Shown: positions 1 to 12,757 of the stretch, piece after piece | Layout: every line of letters begins with the position of its first letter | How positions within the stretch are numbered: position 1 is the stretch's first letter | Assembly: GCA_902806575.1 (NCBI GenBank) | Contig: CADCXD010000011.1 | Coordinates: 620,001-684,000, forward strand | DNA length: 64,000 nucleotides | Direction: 5' to 3' | Source: Jackrogersella multiformis | Taxonomy: Eukaryota > Ascomycota > Sordariomycetes > Xylariales > Hypoxylaceae | Position numbers and translations under genes: made by a program | The notes under the pieces: generated by a model | Told to the model about the DNA's origin: nothing | Seen by the model: only the letters and a program-made list of their open reading frames with translations | Databases searched by the model: none

Positions 1-2974
1 ATCTTCCGGAGGATGGTTAAGAATAAGAAAAAAGAAACGAATCCCTCCCTCCTTGTTCTACTCATCCACAGGCCGTCTGTGATGAGATGAGATGAGACGA
101 GACAGCGGGGGGGAACACGGCATGGAAAGAATTTGAAGATAGAAAGGGCGGTATCAGTATCGCCGCTGATTGAATGGAAAAGCAGCATGGTTTCGCAAGT
201 ACTGAGATAGGTGGGTGATACGGCAGTTCTATCTCTGTGTTTTTTGGGGGGGAGGGTTTTTATCATATTTTAGCTCGAGTCTCATGTCTCCAAGCCTCTT
301 TTGTACCTTGCAGTTCAAGACCTACATATGTGTAGTGTATACCGGACCTGGATTGGGTGGTGGCGTACAAAAATAGTATGCACCTACTTAGATCTTCGGA
401 GGTTACGAGATGTACTCAGGTATCTAGATACATTATGTACTTGCCTAGGAGGTACATGTGGTGTATTGAAGCAATTGACCAATTATCCATTTTGAAAGGG
501 TTGATATTAATACAAGTACGGATAACTTGATTGATATTACTATAGAAAATAGATAAGTACCTAGGTTAGATAAGTAGTGCCTATAACGATAGATTGGCAA
601 CCAATCAGACTCCACAATTGTTAGCTGAATCTTTTAATAGGATCGGAATCCGAGAATTGTATCCACTATTACTTACTTACCATCTACATCTACCACTACT
701 ACTACTACCACCACCACCACCTCCGACAATGCCGGCATCTAGCTGACATGCAAACATACATTACATTACATTACATTATATATATTCATAGTAGGTAGGC
801 TATGGATATTAAGACCATTCTGATATTACCTAGTGTAGACAATTCCTACTATCCTTTTGCCGGTCTGATCGTTCGACCTTTTCAGCCCTGATGTCTGTCC
901 GGCCTTTCTCCAACTCCCTTAGCTGGGGCCAGGATCGGTTCTGTGAATCCTACATACCTATATGCACGTGAGTGTCTGTTTATAGAGCAAATTAAGGTCT
1001 TTAATCTCGATTCTCATACATACCTACCTAGGTAAGTATGGCTCTCAATCCGAGTGGCTCAGGCCATTTGACTTGGATCCCAATTGTTCTATGGGTGTCA
1101 ACCCCAATTGGGTATCGTCTATTTCAGCCCTAAATCTACAGGGTCTTTAGGGGTCTTAAGATGGGCCATTATTATACCACCCTAATAGCGCTTGTTCTTG
1201 GTATTAATATTATCTGCAGAATGCAGACTGCAGTCGGCTAAAAGGTACTATGTAAGCTTGCTGGTATACTTACACCGTTATTACGGCAGCTGACACAATG
1301 ATAGAACTTGCCCGTCTTGGTCTTTCATTGGATGCCTTCGAAATTTAAACCCATCTCCGGCACCTTGCGTGGCTGAAACCTCGAAACGGTTTTACGGTCT
1401 GTCAAAGAACATATTACGACATCCGTCGTCGATGACATAATTAGGGCGGCCGGTAGCGAGAGATATCCTTCACATACTTTCGTGAGCCTAGGCGTAGACT
1501 CTAACCGGCCAGGCAGGTAAGTCGTTATAGTCAATGCTTTCTGTGTTGCCTTAGAACATTCCGCGTCTAGTCCGCGTCCTTCTAGGCATTACGTGGCCCA
1601 GCAGGTAAGAGATAAGGTGTTGGAGTTACCTCACCGAACACATACCTGGACACTTAGCATCGTGTAAGGACTTACAAGTCTGCAAGTTTACCAATTGACC
1701 GATTCGAGGTGCCTATCAGAACGAAAGCGCTCTTCCGAATTAAGTCGTTCGTTAGCCAATCAGCTTTTGCGCACTTGATATGTCAATGACGAAAAAGAAA
1801 TAACTGGGTTGGCTAGTCTCCATTGGTACACTATTGATAGCGATGCCGCATGTTTCGAACCTAACCCTCCCTTGCAGACAAATACCCTGCACCTTTTCCT
1901 CGAGATCCACGGTTCATCTAATAAGTTGGGAAGAATACCGCGGCCCTGGGGTTTGGAATAGACCCGGGCGGGATGAGCCGCTTGAACCAAACCGGCATCT
2001 AGGTATTTCCATACGGCCAAATTGAGCAAGGCCTTATAAAGAACCAACAAGATAATCTCTATCAATGGCAAGCCACAACTCGACTAACAATGACCTCAAT
2101 ACTGCAGCACATCATACGAAGTAGATCTTTTCCCTACCTTGGCACTGTGGAAGTCTGCCAGACAAGGGTTATCAGCTCTAACTCATCGAAATCACTTTTT
2201 TTTTGGAGTCTTGGCCCATCCTTGTCTCTTTGGTTTGCGATACGTAGGGGAAAATCACGTTTCCAGTTAGCTTCCTCCGTTTTTGCAGTTCAGCTCGCTA
2301 TCGTTTTATTATTGGATCTCACCCGAGCTAACATTCGTCGCCCAATGGCGTTTATGGACGCTAGACTCGGCAAACGACTCGCTAAGGCCCGTTACCACTT
2401 GGGGTTCCTAATATGTGCTGACGATCGTTGCTCTATTTTCAGCCCTGCCTCAACAGCAAGGGTCTGCGCCGCCCCTGGTCTCTCTGCACTTGCAGTAGCT
2501 CTGTAAGATGAGAGAAGAACGTTACTATGGTTACTATTATGTAGTAGTCGTGGGGCATCTGGTCGTAAACCGTCGACCTGCTGCCTGTCTTCATTGTCTG
2601 TAATTCCTCACGTACCTACTCTTTATTAGTGGATGTACAAGTAACACCGAACAATATCAGAGAGGCCTCGGGATACAAAGGGTCAATGCCCTCATATATA
2701 TGAAGCCGTGGTCTTGCAAGACACGATATGGCTATCCTTATTCCCCTATTTAGAATCTTACTCTAGCACATCCTACACATACTCTCATATCCTAGTTATC
2801 CTTCAGTCTCTCGGTCCTCATCACGCCTTACTCTTACTTTAGAGGCGTTTACTCATCATCACTTACTCTTTCCATCCCTATCCCAGGGATACTGGTAGAC
2901 TCCTACGACCCCGGCCCCTAACAAGGCCCGTCTCGGTAACTCGTTGCTTCCGGCAAGCCGTATTCATAGTCACA
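1..2974. other. Intergenic, no supported gene
   Basis: No open frame here has a recognisable domain or a spliced continuation. The stretch holds short low-complexity tracts (ACT/ACC triplets near 690-722 and ATTAC repeats near 760-780) and several partial TACCTAGGTA palindromes. A 138-codon plus-strand frame at 2090-2506 and a 103-codon minus-strand frame at 1760-2071 show no family signature. The last few hundred bases form the promoter and leader of the oxidoreductase gene at 2975. Confidence 0.6.
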
Positions 2975-5900
2975 ATGCCGTCCGCAATTCCTGATATAAC
3001 GACGACCGGTGCTGAGAATCTTGAAACGACAAATGCAGAAGTGCCGTCCGTCAACGGGCTCAAGAGAAAGCCCAATGGCGTCGCAACTTGGCCCACCAAC
3101 GGTCATGCTCGCGCTAGCAGTGTGAGCTCGGCCGATACCTCTAATCAGAGTATCCATGAGCCAATCCGTTGCGACCCTTGGAACCAATCTCGAACTCTAC
3201 CTAACCATGAATACCACGAGACGGAAGCGGGCGGACCGCGATCTCGACCGTACGCAAGGGTAGGGTCCTGGGGAGATGACCCAAAAACGGCGCGGTTCCC
3301 TCGCATCTCGAAACCTATGGAGCTTATGCGCCCTGTGTACGACTGCGTTGTCATTGGTTCCGGATATGGCGGTGGTGTTGCGGCATCCCGCATGGCTCGC
3401 GCCGGCGAGTCCGTCTGCCTCCTAGAGCGTGGCAAAGAGCGCTGGCCTGGAGAGTATCCCGATGGCGTAGCTGATGCGGTCGGGCAAGTCCACTTCTCTG
3501 GCGAGATCGCGCCCGGATGGTTGCCCAAGAAAGTCGTCGACGGCGGAAATCCTACTGGCATGTATCACATGATCTTCGGCAACTGTCAGAACGCGGTCGT
3601 TTGCAATGGTGAGTCGTCATGCGAGAATTGTAGTACGTTACGAGAAGCTGACTATGACCAACTTAGGTCTTGGTGGAACGAGCTTGATGAATGCCAATGT
3701 GTATTTGGAAGCGGACAAAGAGACACTACAACTAGCGGCATGGCCGAAGGAGATAAGGGAGAATCCCGGCTGCCTAGATGAATGTAAGCGTTTTCCCCTA
3801 GATGCCATTAGGAGATCGTGTGTTGAGGAAGGCAATTCCCCAATTTCACTCAACACAAGGGTAACTTCGCCATGGGAATTTGAGGCTGACATGTTGGTCA
3901 TTTAGACTACGAGAAAGCAGCCGCGGTTTTAGAGCCAGAAGAATACCCCGACGACTGGCCTAAACTGCCGAAGCTTGAGCTACTAGAGAGACAAGCAAAG
4001 TGCCTTAGCATGGGAGAAAAATTTCGGCGGGTGAAGCAGACCACACGATTTCGTAATGGACCAAATAGCTGTGGCGTAGAAATGTTCCCCTCGGCACTTA
4101 CTGGTCAAGACTGTACTGGAGTAAACGATGGGTCCAAGAACACCACGCTGGTTACATACTTGGCCGATGCGTGGAATTGGGGCGCTGATATGTTCTGTGA
4201 GGCTGAAGTTCGATACATCACCAAAGCCCCAGACCCCCAAACCGGGTACATCGTTTATTTCGCCTGGCACGGACGGAATCGTGGTCACTTCAGAGCGAAT
4301 CTACACGGCGACCTTATGTGGGTCCATGCAAGAAAGGCTGTGTTCCTAGGTGCTGGTGCTGTTGGCACAACCGAGATCCTCCTCAGAAGCAAAAACATGG
4401 GTCTTGAGTTGAGCGAGAAAGTAGGCCAGAACATGAGCGGCAATGGTGATATCCTGGGGTTTGGGTATGTGATCTCATCATTACTGCTGGAAACTCAGCT
4501 GACGGTATCTACAGATACAACACAGACTCTTTGGTGAACGCAGTGGGAAGGCCGTTCCCGTCTCCCTATCATCCCATTGGACCTTGCATAAACGGCATCA
4601 TCGATAACAGAGCAGGTCATGAAAATCCTCTAGATGGCTATGTTATCGAGGAAGGCACCATGCCAGGAGCTCTCGCGCCATTCCTGCAAGCCATGCTCGA
4701 GCTCATGCCTGGAAGCATTGACCCGGCCGGTGAGGGTCTCGTTGACAGGTTCAAGGCGAATCTTGCTCGCGCGGGAAGCGCATTCCTCGGCCCATACTTT
4801 AGGAAAGGGGCTATTGAGAGGACGCAAGTATATTTGATTATGTCCCATGACAGTGGGTCCGCCGTCGATTTATTCTCGACTGAACCAACTGCTAACTTGT
4901 TTCAGGTAATCAAGCATACCTGACGCTGAAAAACGACAAGCCTATCCTAGAATTTGTAGGCGTCGGGCGTAGTGACCACGTCAAGTACCTGAACGGGATA
5001 CTAGAGAAAGCTACAAGAGCTGTAGGGGGGACGTTGGTCCAAAACCCCTGGTATGCTCTCCTGGGCGAGCAGCAAATTACTGTCCATCCGATTGGGTGAG
5101 TTATTTACCATTGTTACTTATTCTTAGGCTTGAATATTTACTGTGTTTAGTGGCGCTTGCATGGCTCGCGATGGTACCGGCTCGACCGGTGTTACGAATC
5201 ATAGGGGTGAGGTCTTCACCGGCTCCGGTTCCGAGACCCATTCCGGTCTCATTGTCACGGACGCTGCAGTTATCCCGACTGCCCTCGGCGCCAATCCATT
5301 TGCGACGATTACTGCTCTGGCGGAGAGGTCTGTTGACCACTACCTTCAAGAGCAGGACCTCGAAATCGACACTACAAAAAACGGAATCCTTGATCTCTTT
5401 GGCTCCCCTCAACATAAACACCATCGTAGGAGTCGCGTGCGACCGGAGCACGCCGAAGACGAATTGGAGACTGCCAAAATAGATAGTGCTGGGAGCGCCA
5501 TCAAAGCTGCTCGGCGCATGGATGATAGCGGCTTTGGTTTCACGGAAGTTATGTCCGGATATATCCACCGCGACAAAGGCCTTAAGCGGGACAACGTCGA
5601 CACGTACGAGCTAGCCGCCAGAACGGCGAAATCCCTCAGCGAAACGGCGCGGTTCTTCCTGAGTGTACAATCCTTCAACATAAGGTCTATTGTGCATGAT
5701 CCTAGCCACAAAGCAATGTTAACCGGCACCTTCGTCTGTCCTACCCTCGAGGGTTCTCCCTTCATGGTACAACGAGGCAACTTCAACCTGTTCCTATTTG
5801 ACCGCAAAGCCCCTGGGACTCGCAACCTTACCTATGACTTCGACATGCGCGGTATTAACGGGAGGAAACTCCACTTTCATGGCTATAAGGTAGTCGATTC

Positions 5901-7398
5901 GTCTGTCGCGCTGTCGCCGGTCCAATTTTGGAAATCTACTAGCACCCTATATGTCACTATCACCGAGACCATGCCGGATTCTGACCGGATATGTGCAGAC
6001 GCCGACGAGTGCGGTCTTCTGGGAGAAATCGTTGCGAAGGGTATTATGCGTATCCAGCCTCAGGATTTCTTATCCGAAGTCTTGACCCTCACCCCTACAG
6101 GCAGCAGCATTTTGAACAAGGTGATGAGCGCAAGCAACTTCCTAACCTTCTTCACGCGGAAGTCCATGTCGCTTCTCATGGCGCCGTTCACTCCGCTGCA
6201 ATATCCCACCCAGACTTATCAAGGCTTCGTCAACAACACGCCTCCGACTAAGACGTATAAGATCCGGGCCTCTGACGGCGTCGCTACTAGGCTGCACATG
6301 TGGGAGCCTACTAACCCGGATATCGAGCCCAAGAATTTGTTCATGGTGCCCGGCGCTTCGGTTGACCACCAGATATTTGCGCTTCCGACCATCCGCTACA
6401 ACGCCGTCAACTACTTCTGCCGGGCCGGGTATCGCGTGTTCGTCCCTGTGCACCGTATCGGCATGTTGATGGTTGCGCAGGACGACTGGACGACGTTTGA
6501 TGTGCGGCTAGACTTCAAGGCCTGTTTCGAGAAGATCCGGGAGGACTTCTCCGGACCCGGCAAGGAGCCTGAAAAGATATACGCCATCGCGCACTGCATG
6601 GGAAGCGTGGCGCTCTCTACGGGCCTGCTGGACGGCACGATCCCTGCCGAGTGGGTCAAGGGCCTGACCTGCAGCCAGGTGTTCATGAACCCGATCTGGA
6701 ACACGCCGAACATGCTCAAGATCATGGCGCTGCCGATCGCGGGGGACCGGGTGTACCGGTTCCTGGCCGGGGACTGGTTTAGCTTCAGCACGAGCAAGAA
6801 CGACAGCCTGCTGCAGAGGGGGCTCAACGAGATGCTGCGGCTGATGCCGGACTCTCGCAAGGAGATCTGCAACAACGCCAGCTGCCACCGCGTGACGATG
6901 GCGCTGGGCCGGTGCTGGAACCACCACAACCTCAACGAGGCGACGCACCGGCAGATCGACCGGTTCTTCGGCGGGGCGAGCATGACGCTGATGCACGCGC
7001 TCATGAAGCAGGGGTACGAGGGCGGGGTGACGGGCAACGCGCCGCTGTTCGAGCGCCTGGATACGAAGACCAACGTGCGGCGGCTGGAGGGCGTGCCGGT
7101 GCTGCTGTTCGTGGGGCGCGACAACGCGGTGCTCAGCCTCGAGAGCACGGAGCGCACGTACGAGATCCTGACCGACGCCTTCGGCACGGGCGACCAAGCC
7201 GCCGGCGTCCAGTACCGCCGCCGCGTCGTGCCCGGCTACGGACACCTCGACTGCTGGATAGGGCGAAACGCGTGGAAGGACGTGTACCCGTTCGTCAGGG
7301 AGGAGGTCGACCGCGTGGTCAGGGGCGAGGAGTACAGGTTCCGCGAGCCGATGGATCGGTTTAAGGAGTTGGTTGATAGCGGGAAGTTGTTGTATTAG
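2975..7398 (+). CDS. GMC-family (cholesterol-oxidase-like) oxidoreductase fused to an alpha/beta hydrolase
   Basis: Model: exons 2975-3608, 3667-3783, 3906-4464, 4515-4852, 4906-5095 and 5151-7398, giving 1361 residues. All introns are GT-AG and frame continuity is exact. After a polar N-terminus of about 115 residues comes the FAD dinucleotide-binding motif VVIGSGYGGG (residues 125-134), then GLGGTSLMNANVY, completed across intron 1. The GMC C-terminal signature VHPIGGACMARDGTG (H610) is assembled across intron 5, as in cholesterol oxidases. From about residue 960 a second domain begins, with nucleophile elbow AHCMGS (S1098), a candidate acid in VGRD (D1270) and a histidine in GYGHLD (H1311): an alpha/beta-hydrolase triad. 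The family suggests oxidation of a sterol or other bulky alcohol coupled to ester hydrolysis; the substrate is unknown. No signal peptide is seen. Third-position GC rises steeply after about 6500. Fusions of this kind are known in fungi. The start ATG sits in CACAATGCC. Confidence 0.88.
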
Positions 7399-8954
7399 AT
7401 TTGGTTCTGGTTCTGGTTTTGGTTTGTTCGGGGTTGGTACCTAGGTAGAGGAAAGAATGATAGGATATAAGATAGGTAGGTGCGGAAGAGGGACTGGGTC
7501 CTTGTTTAAAAGGGGGTATCGGGAGGGCTTCGGAGTTAGGGGTGGGCTTCTTTGGGTTTCTTGGGTTTCCTGGGCTTCTTATGGATGGATTGGAGGATGG
7601 GAAAGGAGGATAGGACGGTATACCCTTCATTGCGTTCCTTAGCGGCGGGCTCGGTTCTGCCTTCGTTGTCGTACCTGTTTGGCTTCGATATATATTCTTG
7701 GATGGGGGCGACTCCTGTTTTGCTGCTGCTATGCGCTGGTAGATCTTTGCTGGTTCATATTTTGCTGGTAGATTTGTTATTGTAAGGGGGTTGATATGTT
7801 GAGCAATTTAGTATTAGGTAGTTAAGGTAAAAATGCCTGTCTTTAAGTTTCTACTTGGATGACTGTTTACCTATACTCTACCTGTTGGAATCGTTATCTA
7901 CCTAGGCATCTTGAAATGCTTCTTGTTGGAGTGCCGTTGTGCCTTTCTTGTAGGTGGACTTATACTGCGTTGGGTATAGGTTTTCTAGATGCCAGGTAGG
8001 TACCTAAGGTATCATAAGACTTCGGCTTCCATCCTCCTTTTACCGGATACCTCGATTAAACTTGTTATCTATATTATATGAAGCACTGGTCAAAGGCTAC
8101 ATGTGGGCATACTACTGGTATGTTCTTAGTAGTTAATAGTACAGTCAACCTCCTTGTTTTTATACCAACATATATCAACATATACCAACTCTCCAAGTTT
8201 TATCCCTACTTACCTACTTTACCCAAGTATCTGCCTCGAGTAGATATCTAGGCACATAGGCACTTAGGCACGTCTTGAAATACTTAGGTAGGTAGCCAAT
8301 GATAGTTGCCCATATCTTCTGCTATACTTGTCACGTCATTGTAGGGTTAAAATTGCATATGTAGAGTCAACTAGGTAAGGCATTCACACCCGAGATTTTA
8401 TAACCTTGGAGCCTAAAAGGTTACCTAGGTGGCGCATATTTCACCTTGGGGCTTGTTGTGAATAGGTGCCTAGGTAACTGCCTTTAGTCCCTGGAGAGTC
8501 TCTATTTACGTACCTAGGTAAATATCTAGGTAGGAGGTATCTAGAATTAAATTTATTTTCGACTCATTAAAGTTCTCGTCCTTTATATTATATTTTAGAG
8601 TTTAGACTTTAAACTTTGGACTTCACTCACATAACCTTTGTTTATTTGGACTAATGAACCTTCCTGTCAGATGTTAATTTTATAGGTAAGTTGTTTGGCC
8701 CTAAAAAGTTATAGTGGACGGGCGATTTAAATGCTTAGCCACGTGTGCGCCGGAACTACGTGGGTATAGTTGCACTGAGCCACAGTCCACAGCATCTCAT
8801 ATGGTGCCACAGAGCCCGATCTCCCCCTGTCGTCGGACCTTAGCCCCTAGCAGGCCGAGATAGCAGGTACCTTACCACCGGAGCCTCGTCGCACGGCTGC
8901 CACTGCATTCAGTTCAAGGCTCTAAGCCTCCTACTTCTAAGCTTCTCTATAATC
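7399..8954. other. Intergenic spacer
   Basis: Contains the 3' region of the oxidoreductase gene and the promoter of the chromodomain gene. It is AT-leaning with a dense cluster of CCTAGGTA palindromes (around 8000, 8440, 8470 and 8510-8540). No coding frame is supported. Confidence 0.6.
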
Positions 8955-11900
8955 ATGGTCAGGGACAACCACCTTGGTGAGAATTAGCATTATTGCGCAT
9001 ATACATATATTCGGCTGCATATACCATCTTCCCTACCTAGGTAATCTGATAAAACTAACTATGGGTTTTGCTTTATCCCAGATAGTTCCTCAGGGAAATT
9101 ACCGCCAATGAGCGCGGCACACCCCAAGTCACATATACCACAGAATCCGAGGCAGCGATCACAACCATCACGGTCATCCCGATCACGTTCACGATCACGT
9201 TCACGACCCAAGTCGAAGCCAAATAAGAAGGAAAGCTCAACCCTTGCTACATCCGAAAACGAAGAATACTACGACGACGAAAGTTGGTTCGCGATCAAGG
9301 ATATCATTGACGAGAAGGTCAAGCAGGGCAACACCTTCTATTTGGTAGACTGGGAAGGCACCGATAAGAGCGGTGAACCGCACACACCTTCTTGGGTAGG
9401 CTAAATCTTTCTTTTTGTTTGGTAGAGCACAAGCTAAAAGAGAGAGTAGGAACCTGAAGAGAACGTGACTCTTGTTGCAGTAAATTCCTGGACGGATAGG
9501 AAGACTAGGGCCAAACACAAACAGCACACGTCTGATGTAGCTGTGCACACACCTGGCCTCTCTACTCAAGAATACGATTCTGAGCAGAGAGATTATTCCC
9601 AAATTTCAAATTGGAACTCTCGGGGTCTTGCCGAGCAAAGCAACTCCCAGCCAGCTCAATTTGTGGTTCGTCTTAGTAGCCAACAGGGTGGACTCGCAAC
9701 CCACAGCCATTCCAACTTCATTGTTTATGACGACAATTCTATTGTACCTGATCCTGCATCAAGAAACTCTCATATTTATCACCACCCGCAAGGTTCGGGT
9801 CAGGCCTTGAGCGAATTAAACGCCAATACCAGGACCACATCGTTTTCACTGGGTCATCCGCTCGGATCACATCCTGTCTCGACTCACCCAGAGGTATCGC
9901 AGAGCAAACTTAATAAACCGACTAATACTATCGAGCCGGAGAGATCATCCATTAGGCAACTTGACACTGCAAATCCAGGCCATTCTAGCAACCCATCGCG
10001 TACACCACGGCAGGAAGCCGCACGTACGAACATGGATGGCGCCGAGACCCCCGCCGCCCCGGTGTCGGCACGTGAGAGGTTGAGACTAATAAGAGAACGA
10101 AACTTTGCATCTTTACCAAAGATTCCTACAGCCCTCACAACAAGTCCGGCGGATACAGATCAAGCTGACGCCAAAGTAGATACTCGGGTAGTATCTCAGG
10201 CACCTATTCAAGATGCGCGGCCACTCGAAGAAGACCCCCCTATACCTGACATCAGCCCTATCACTCCTGCGCCGTTGGGATCTCCTACTTTCCTAACCCA
10301 GCTCCCAGATGTAACTCAGAGCGAGCCATCTTCCAACGAGCAGCAATCCTTAGTACCCGAGACCACGCAAGTGCCTGCTGAGCAAGAGAAGCAAAGCGGG
10401 TTAGGGTTAGAAGAGACTAACCCTGCTGAAGTCGGGTTTAGCACTAGTGAAGAGCAACCTGCAACCTTGGATCCGTCTACTCTTACGCTATCCATCGAAC
10501 AAGACATAGACATTCTCCCACCGATGTCGGTAGTCGATGTTACTCAACCTATTCTACAACTACCAGAACCAGACGAGTTCATTATTCCGCATGATGAGGA
10601 TGAAGTGTCTCCCCCCAACTACCCAAAGAATCTGCTCCCATACGTTCCTACAGGCCCTAACGAGCATCTCGTCACGCTTCCCTTTTACAGTAACAGCCGA
10701 CCTGTGTACAATGACATTATCCGCGAAAACGAGGAGTTGATTCGCGAGTATAGTGCTTTGTTTCATGTTTCACCTCACCAGAAGCCGCACTCCATCATGC
10801 TGTCGAAGCTCAATGAGATGTTCTCTAATCTTTTCGACGTTTGTGATCTGCCACCTTTCATGGAGACGATTTCGTCTATGACCCCCGCTGAGATAACAAA
10901 ACATGTCATTGGCACTAATGCTAAATTCGCATTTGTTGACGAGCTACTCACATGCTTGGCCGATGTAAAGTCGGATAAGAAGATTCTTATCGTAGTCCGC
11001 CCCGGAAAGGCTATGGACCTTCTCGGTCACATTGTGGAAACCAGAGGCTATCGTTACATACGATCTGGCGTAGAAGTTGTCGGCCCATCGGCTGCTCAAC
11101 ATTCTCTACTCGTTACCATTTCATCGACGCTCGAAGAACCATCATCTATGCCCGATGACGTTGACGCAGTGATAGCATTTGATCACACGTACCGGCCAGA
11201 GCTGCTCCCACCGTCAGTTCGGGAACGTTCTCCTGTCTTATTGGTTTTGACCAATACATGCTCCATCCAGCACCTTAACATGCGTGTCTCGGATAACCTG
11301 GAGCTGCTAGAACGGAAGAATGTTCTAGTACTCGCGCTGGTCAAAGCAATGCGGTACATAGAGGACGTTGGCAGCACTCAGATCACTCAGCTGCATAGGG
11401 CGGCCGAGGTCTTCTCGTATTTCATCCAGGATCAAGATAACGATGATTTCTATTGGGATCCCCAGGAAGTGCCCGAAGATGTGTTCGAGGATCTGCATGC
11501 TGCTAGCTCCCAAGGGCAAACATTACAACCCGAACTTCGCATTCTTGGAATCGATCAGCCACCTGGCAGCCGTAAGAGATCTCACGAAGTAAGTCTACTT
11601 ACTATAATTGACATATACAAGGACTGAACTAAGTTATAGGTCGATGATGACGACGACGAGCTTTCTGTTAAGCGTCCTAGAGTCTCTCAACCCACTGTTG
11701 TGACTGCCGTAAGTCACATCAGCGACTCGCTGAAAGACCTCCTGGGAGATGATTCGGTCCACAATTCTCCAAAGGCAATGCTCTCGGTATCAGTCGGCAA
11801 GCTGGAAACGCTATCAGCCAAGGTCGGTTTGGTTCCGCTGCTAAATATCCGCATCAATTTAGGACTAACGTCTTGTAGATCGCAATCCTCGAGACCAAAC

Positions 11901-12757
11901 TGAAGGAGAGCAGACAGCGAGAGGAGAAATTCCGCCAGCTTAGCAACCGATCTAAAAAGGAGGTCGACGAGTACATTTCCTCGATCAACAATTACCAAGC
12001 TAAGTATATGGACGCTCTGAAGGACCGAGGTACTTTCGAGGACGATTACTACAAGGCCAAGGAGGAAACGAGAGCGATCGTTTCCACCGTCGAATTACGT
12101 TGGAAAGAAATTGCCGAGCTGAAACAGAAGAATGCGGAGCTTCAGAAGCAACTGGCTTCGGCGAACGAAACACTTCTCAATTCTGCGAACCCCGAACTTG
12201 CCAAGATAGCACAACTAGAGGGAAACCTCGAGGAAGCGAGAAGCAAGATCCAGCAATTGGAGAGGAGGGCTTCTGTGGATAGAAGCGATATGGAGTACAC
12301 CAAGAACGCATACCAGTCCGCATCACAGAAGGTCGGGGAGCTCGGGGCAGAGAATCGCGTGCTCGAACAACGAATCGAGGTGCTCGACCGCAGGGCTAAC
12401 GCCAACGTCGTCGAAGTGAACCGAATCCACGTCATGAGCGAGAGCGCGGAGTTGTTACGGATGCTGAACGAGCAGAAGAGCATCGTCCGAGACCGAGACC
12501 TGGAGCTCGGCCGACTCAAAGACGAACTCAGGACGCTGAAGGAGACTCGGAGGGGCACCCGGCAGAGCAGCGTCCCGCGCAGCCCTCGACTAAGCGCCTT
12601 CAACAGCCCGCGGAACGGCGCCCGTGCTAAGGGCGGGTCGAGCAGCCGGGGCACTAGTCCTGCCCCGCCCCCGTCAGGTCTCTTCGAAGCCGGCGTCGGA
12701 GGTGCCGCGCCCGCTCCTAACAATCGAGCTTCGCACCTGCGAGAGTCACGGTTTTAA
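8955..12757 (+). CDS. Chromodomain protein with class II HDAC complex subunit 2/3 domain
   Basis: Model: exons 8955-8976, 9082-9395, 9450-11588, 11640-11822 and 11879-12757, giving 1178 residues. I chose the 22-nt first exon because it joins in frame to MSAAHPK..., and its intron has a CTAAC branch site and a good donor (GTGAGA). The alternative start is M at 9108. After an Arg/Ser-rich stretch (about residues 36-52) a chromodomain spans about 75-125 (aromatic W and YLVDWEG core, then TPSW|EPEENV across an intron). A long polar region follows. A globular domain at about 505-790 resembles the fungal HDA2/HDA3 family (class II histone deacetylase complex subunits). The C-terminus from about 890 is a long charged coiled coil with an Arg/Ser/Pro tail. 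Likely role: nuclear, tethering a Clr3/Hda1-type deacetylase to methylated chromatin. It may correspond to the chromodomain partner of the Neurospora HDA-1 complex, but that is inference. Confidence 0.87.

Noticed and set aside
1760..2071. 103-codon minus-strand frame
   Set aside because: Overlaps other random frames. A protein-like feel in a short part (ALLNLAVWKYLDAG) is not enough to call a gene or a relic.
2090..2506. 138-codon plus-strand frame
   Set aside because: Composition looks random, no domain is recognisable, and no splice partner restores a longer protein.
6411..7245. Long minus-strand frames opposite the hydrolase domain
   Set aside because: These are antisense shadows of GC-rich codons. 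The plus strand has the catalytic motifs.
10395..10412. GGGTTAGGGTTAG telomere-like repeat
   Set aside because: Lies inside the coding exon of the chromodomain protein in frame (SGLGLEE), so it is codon sequence and not a telomeric relic.
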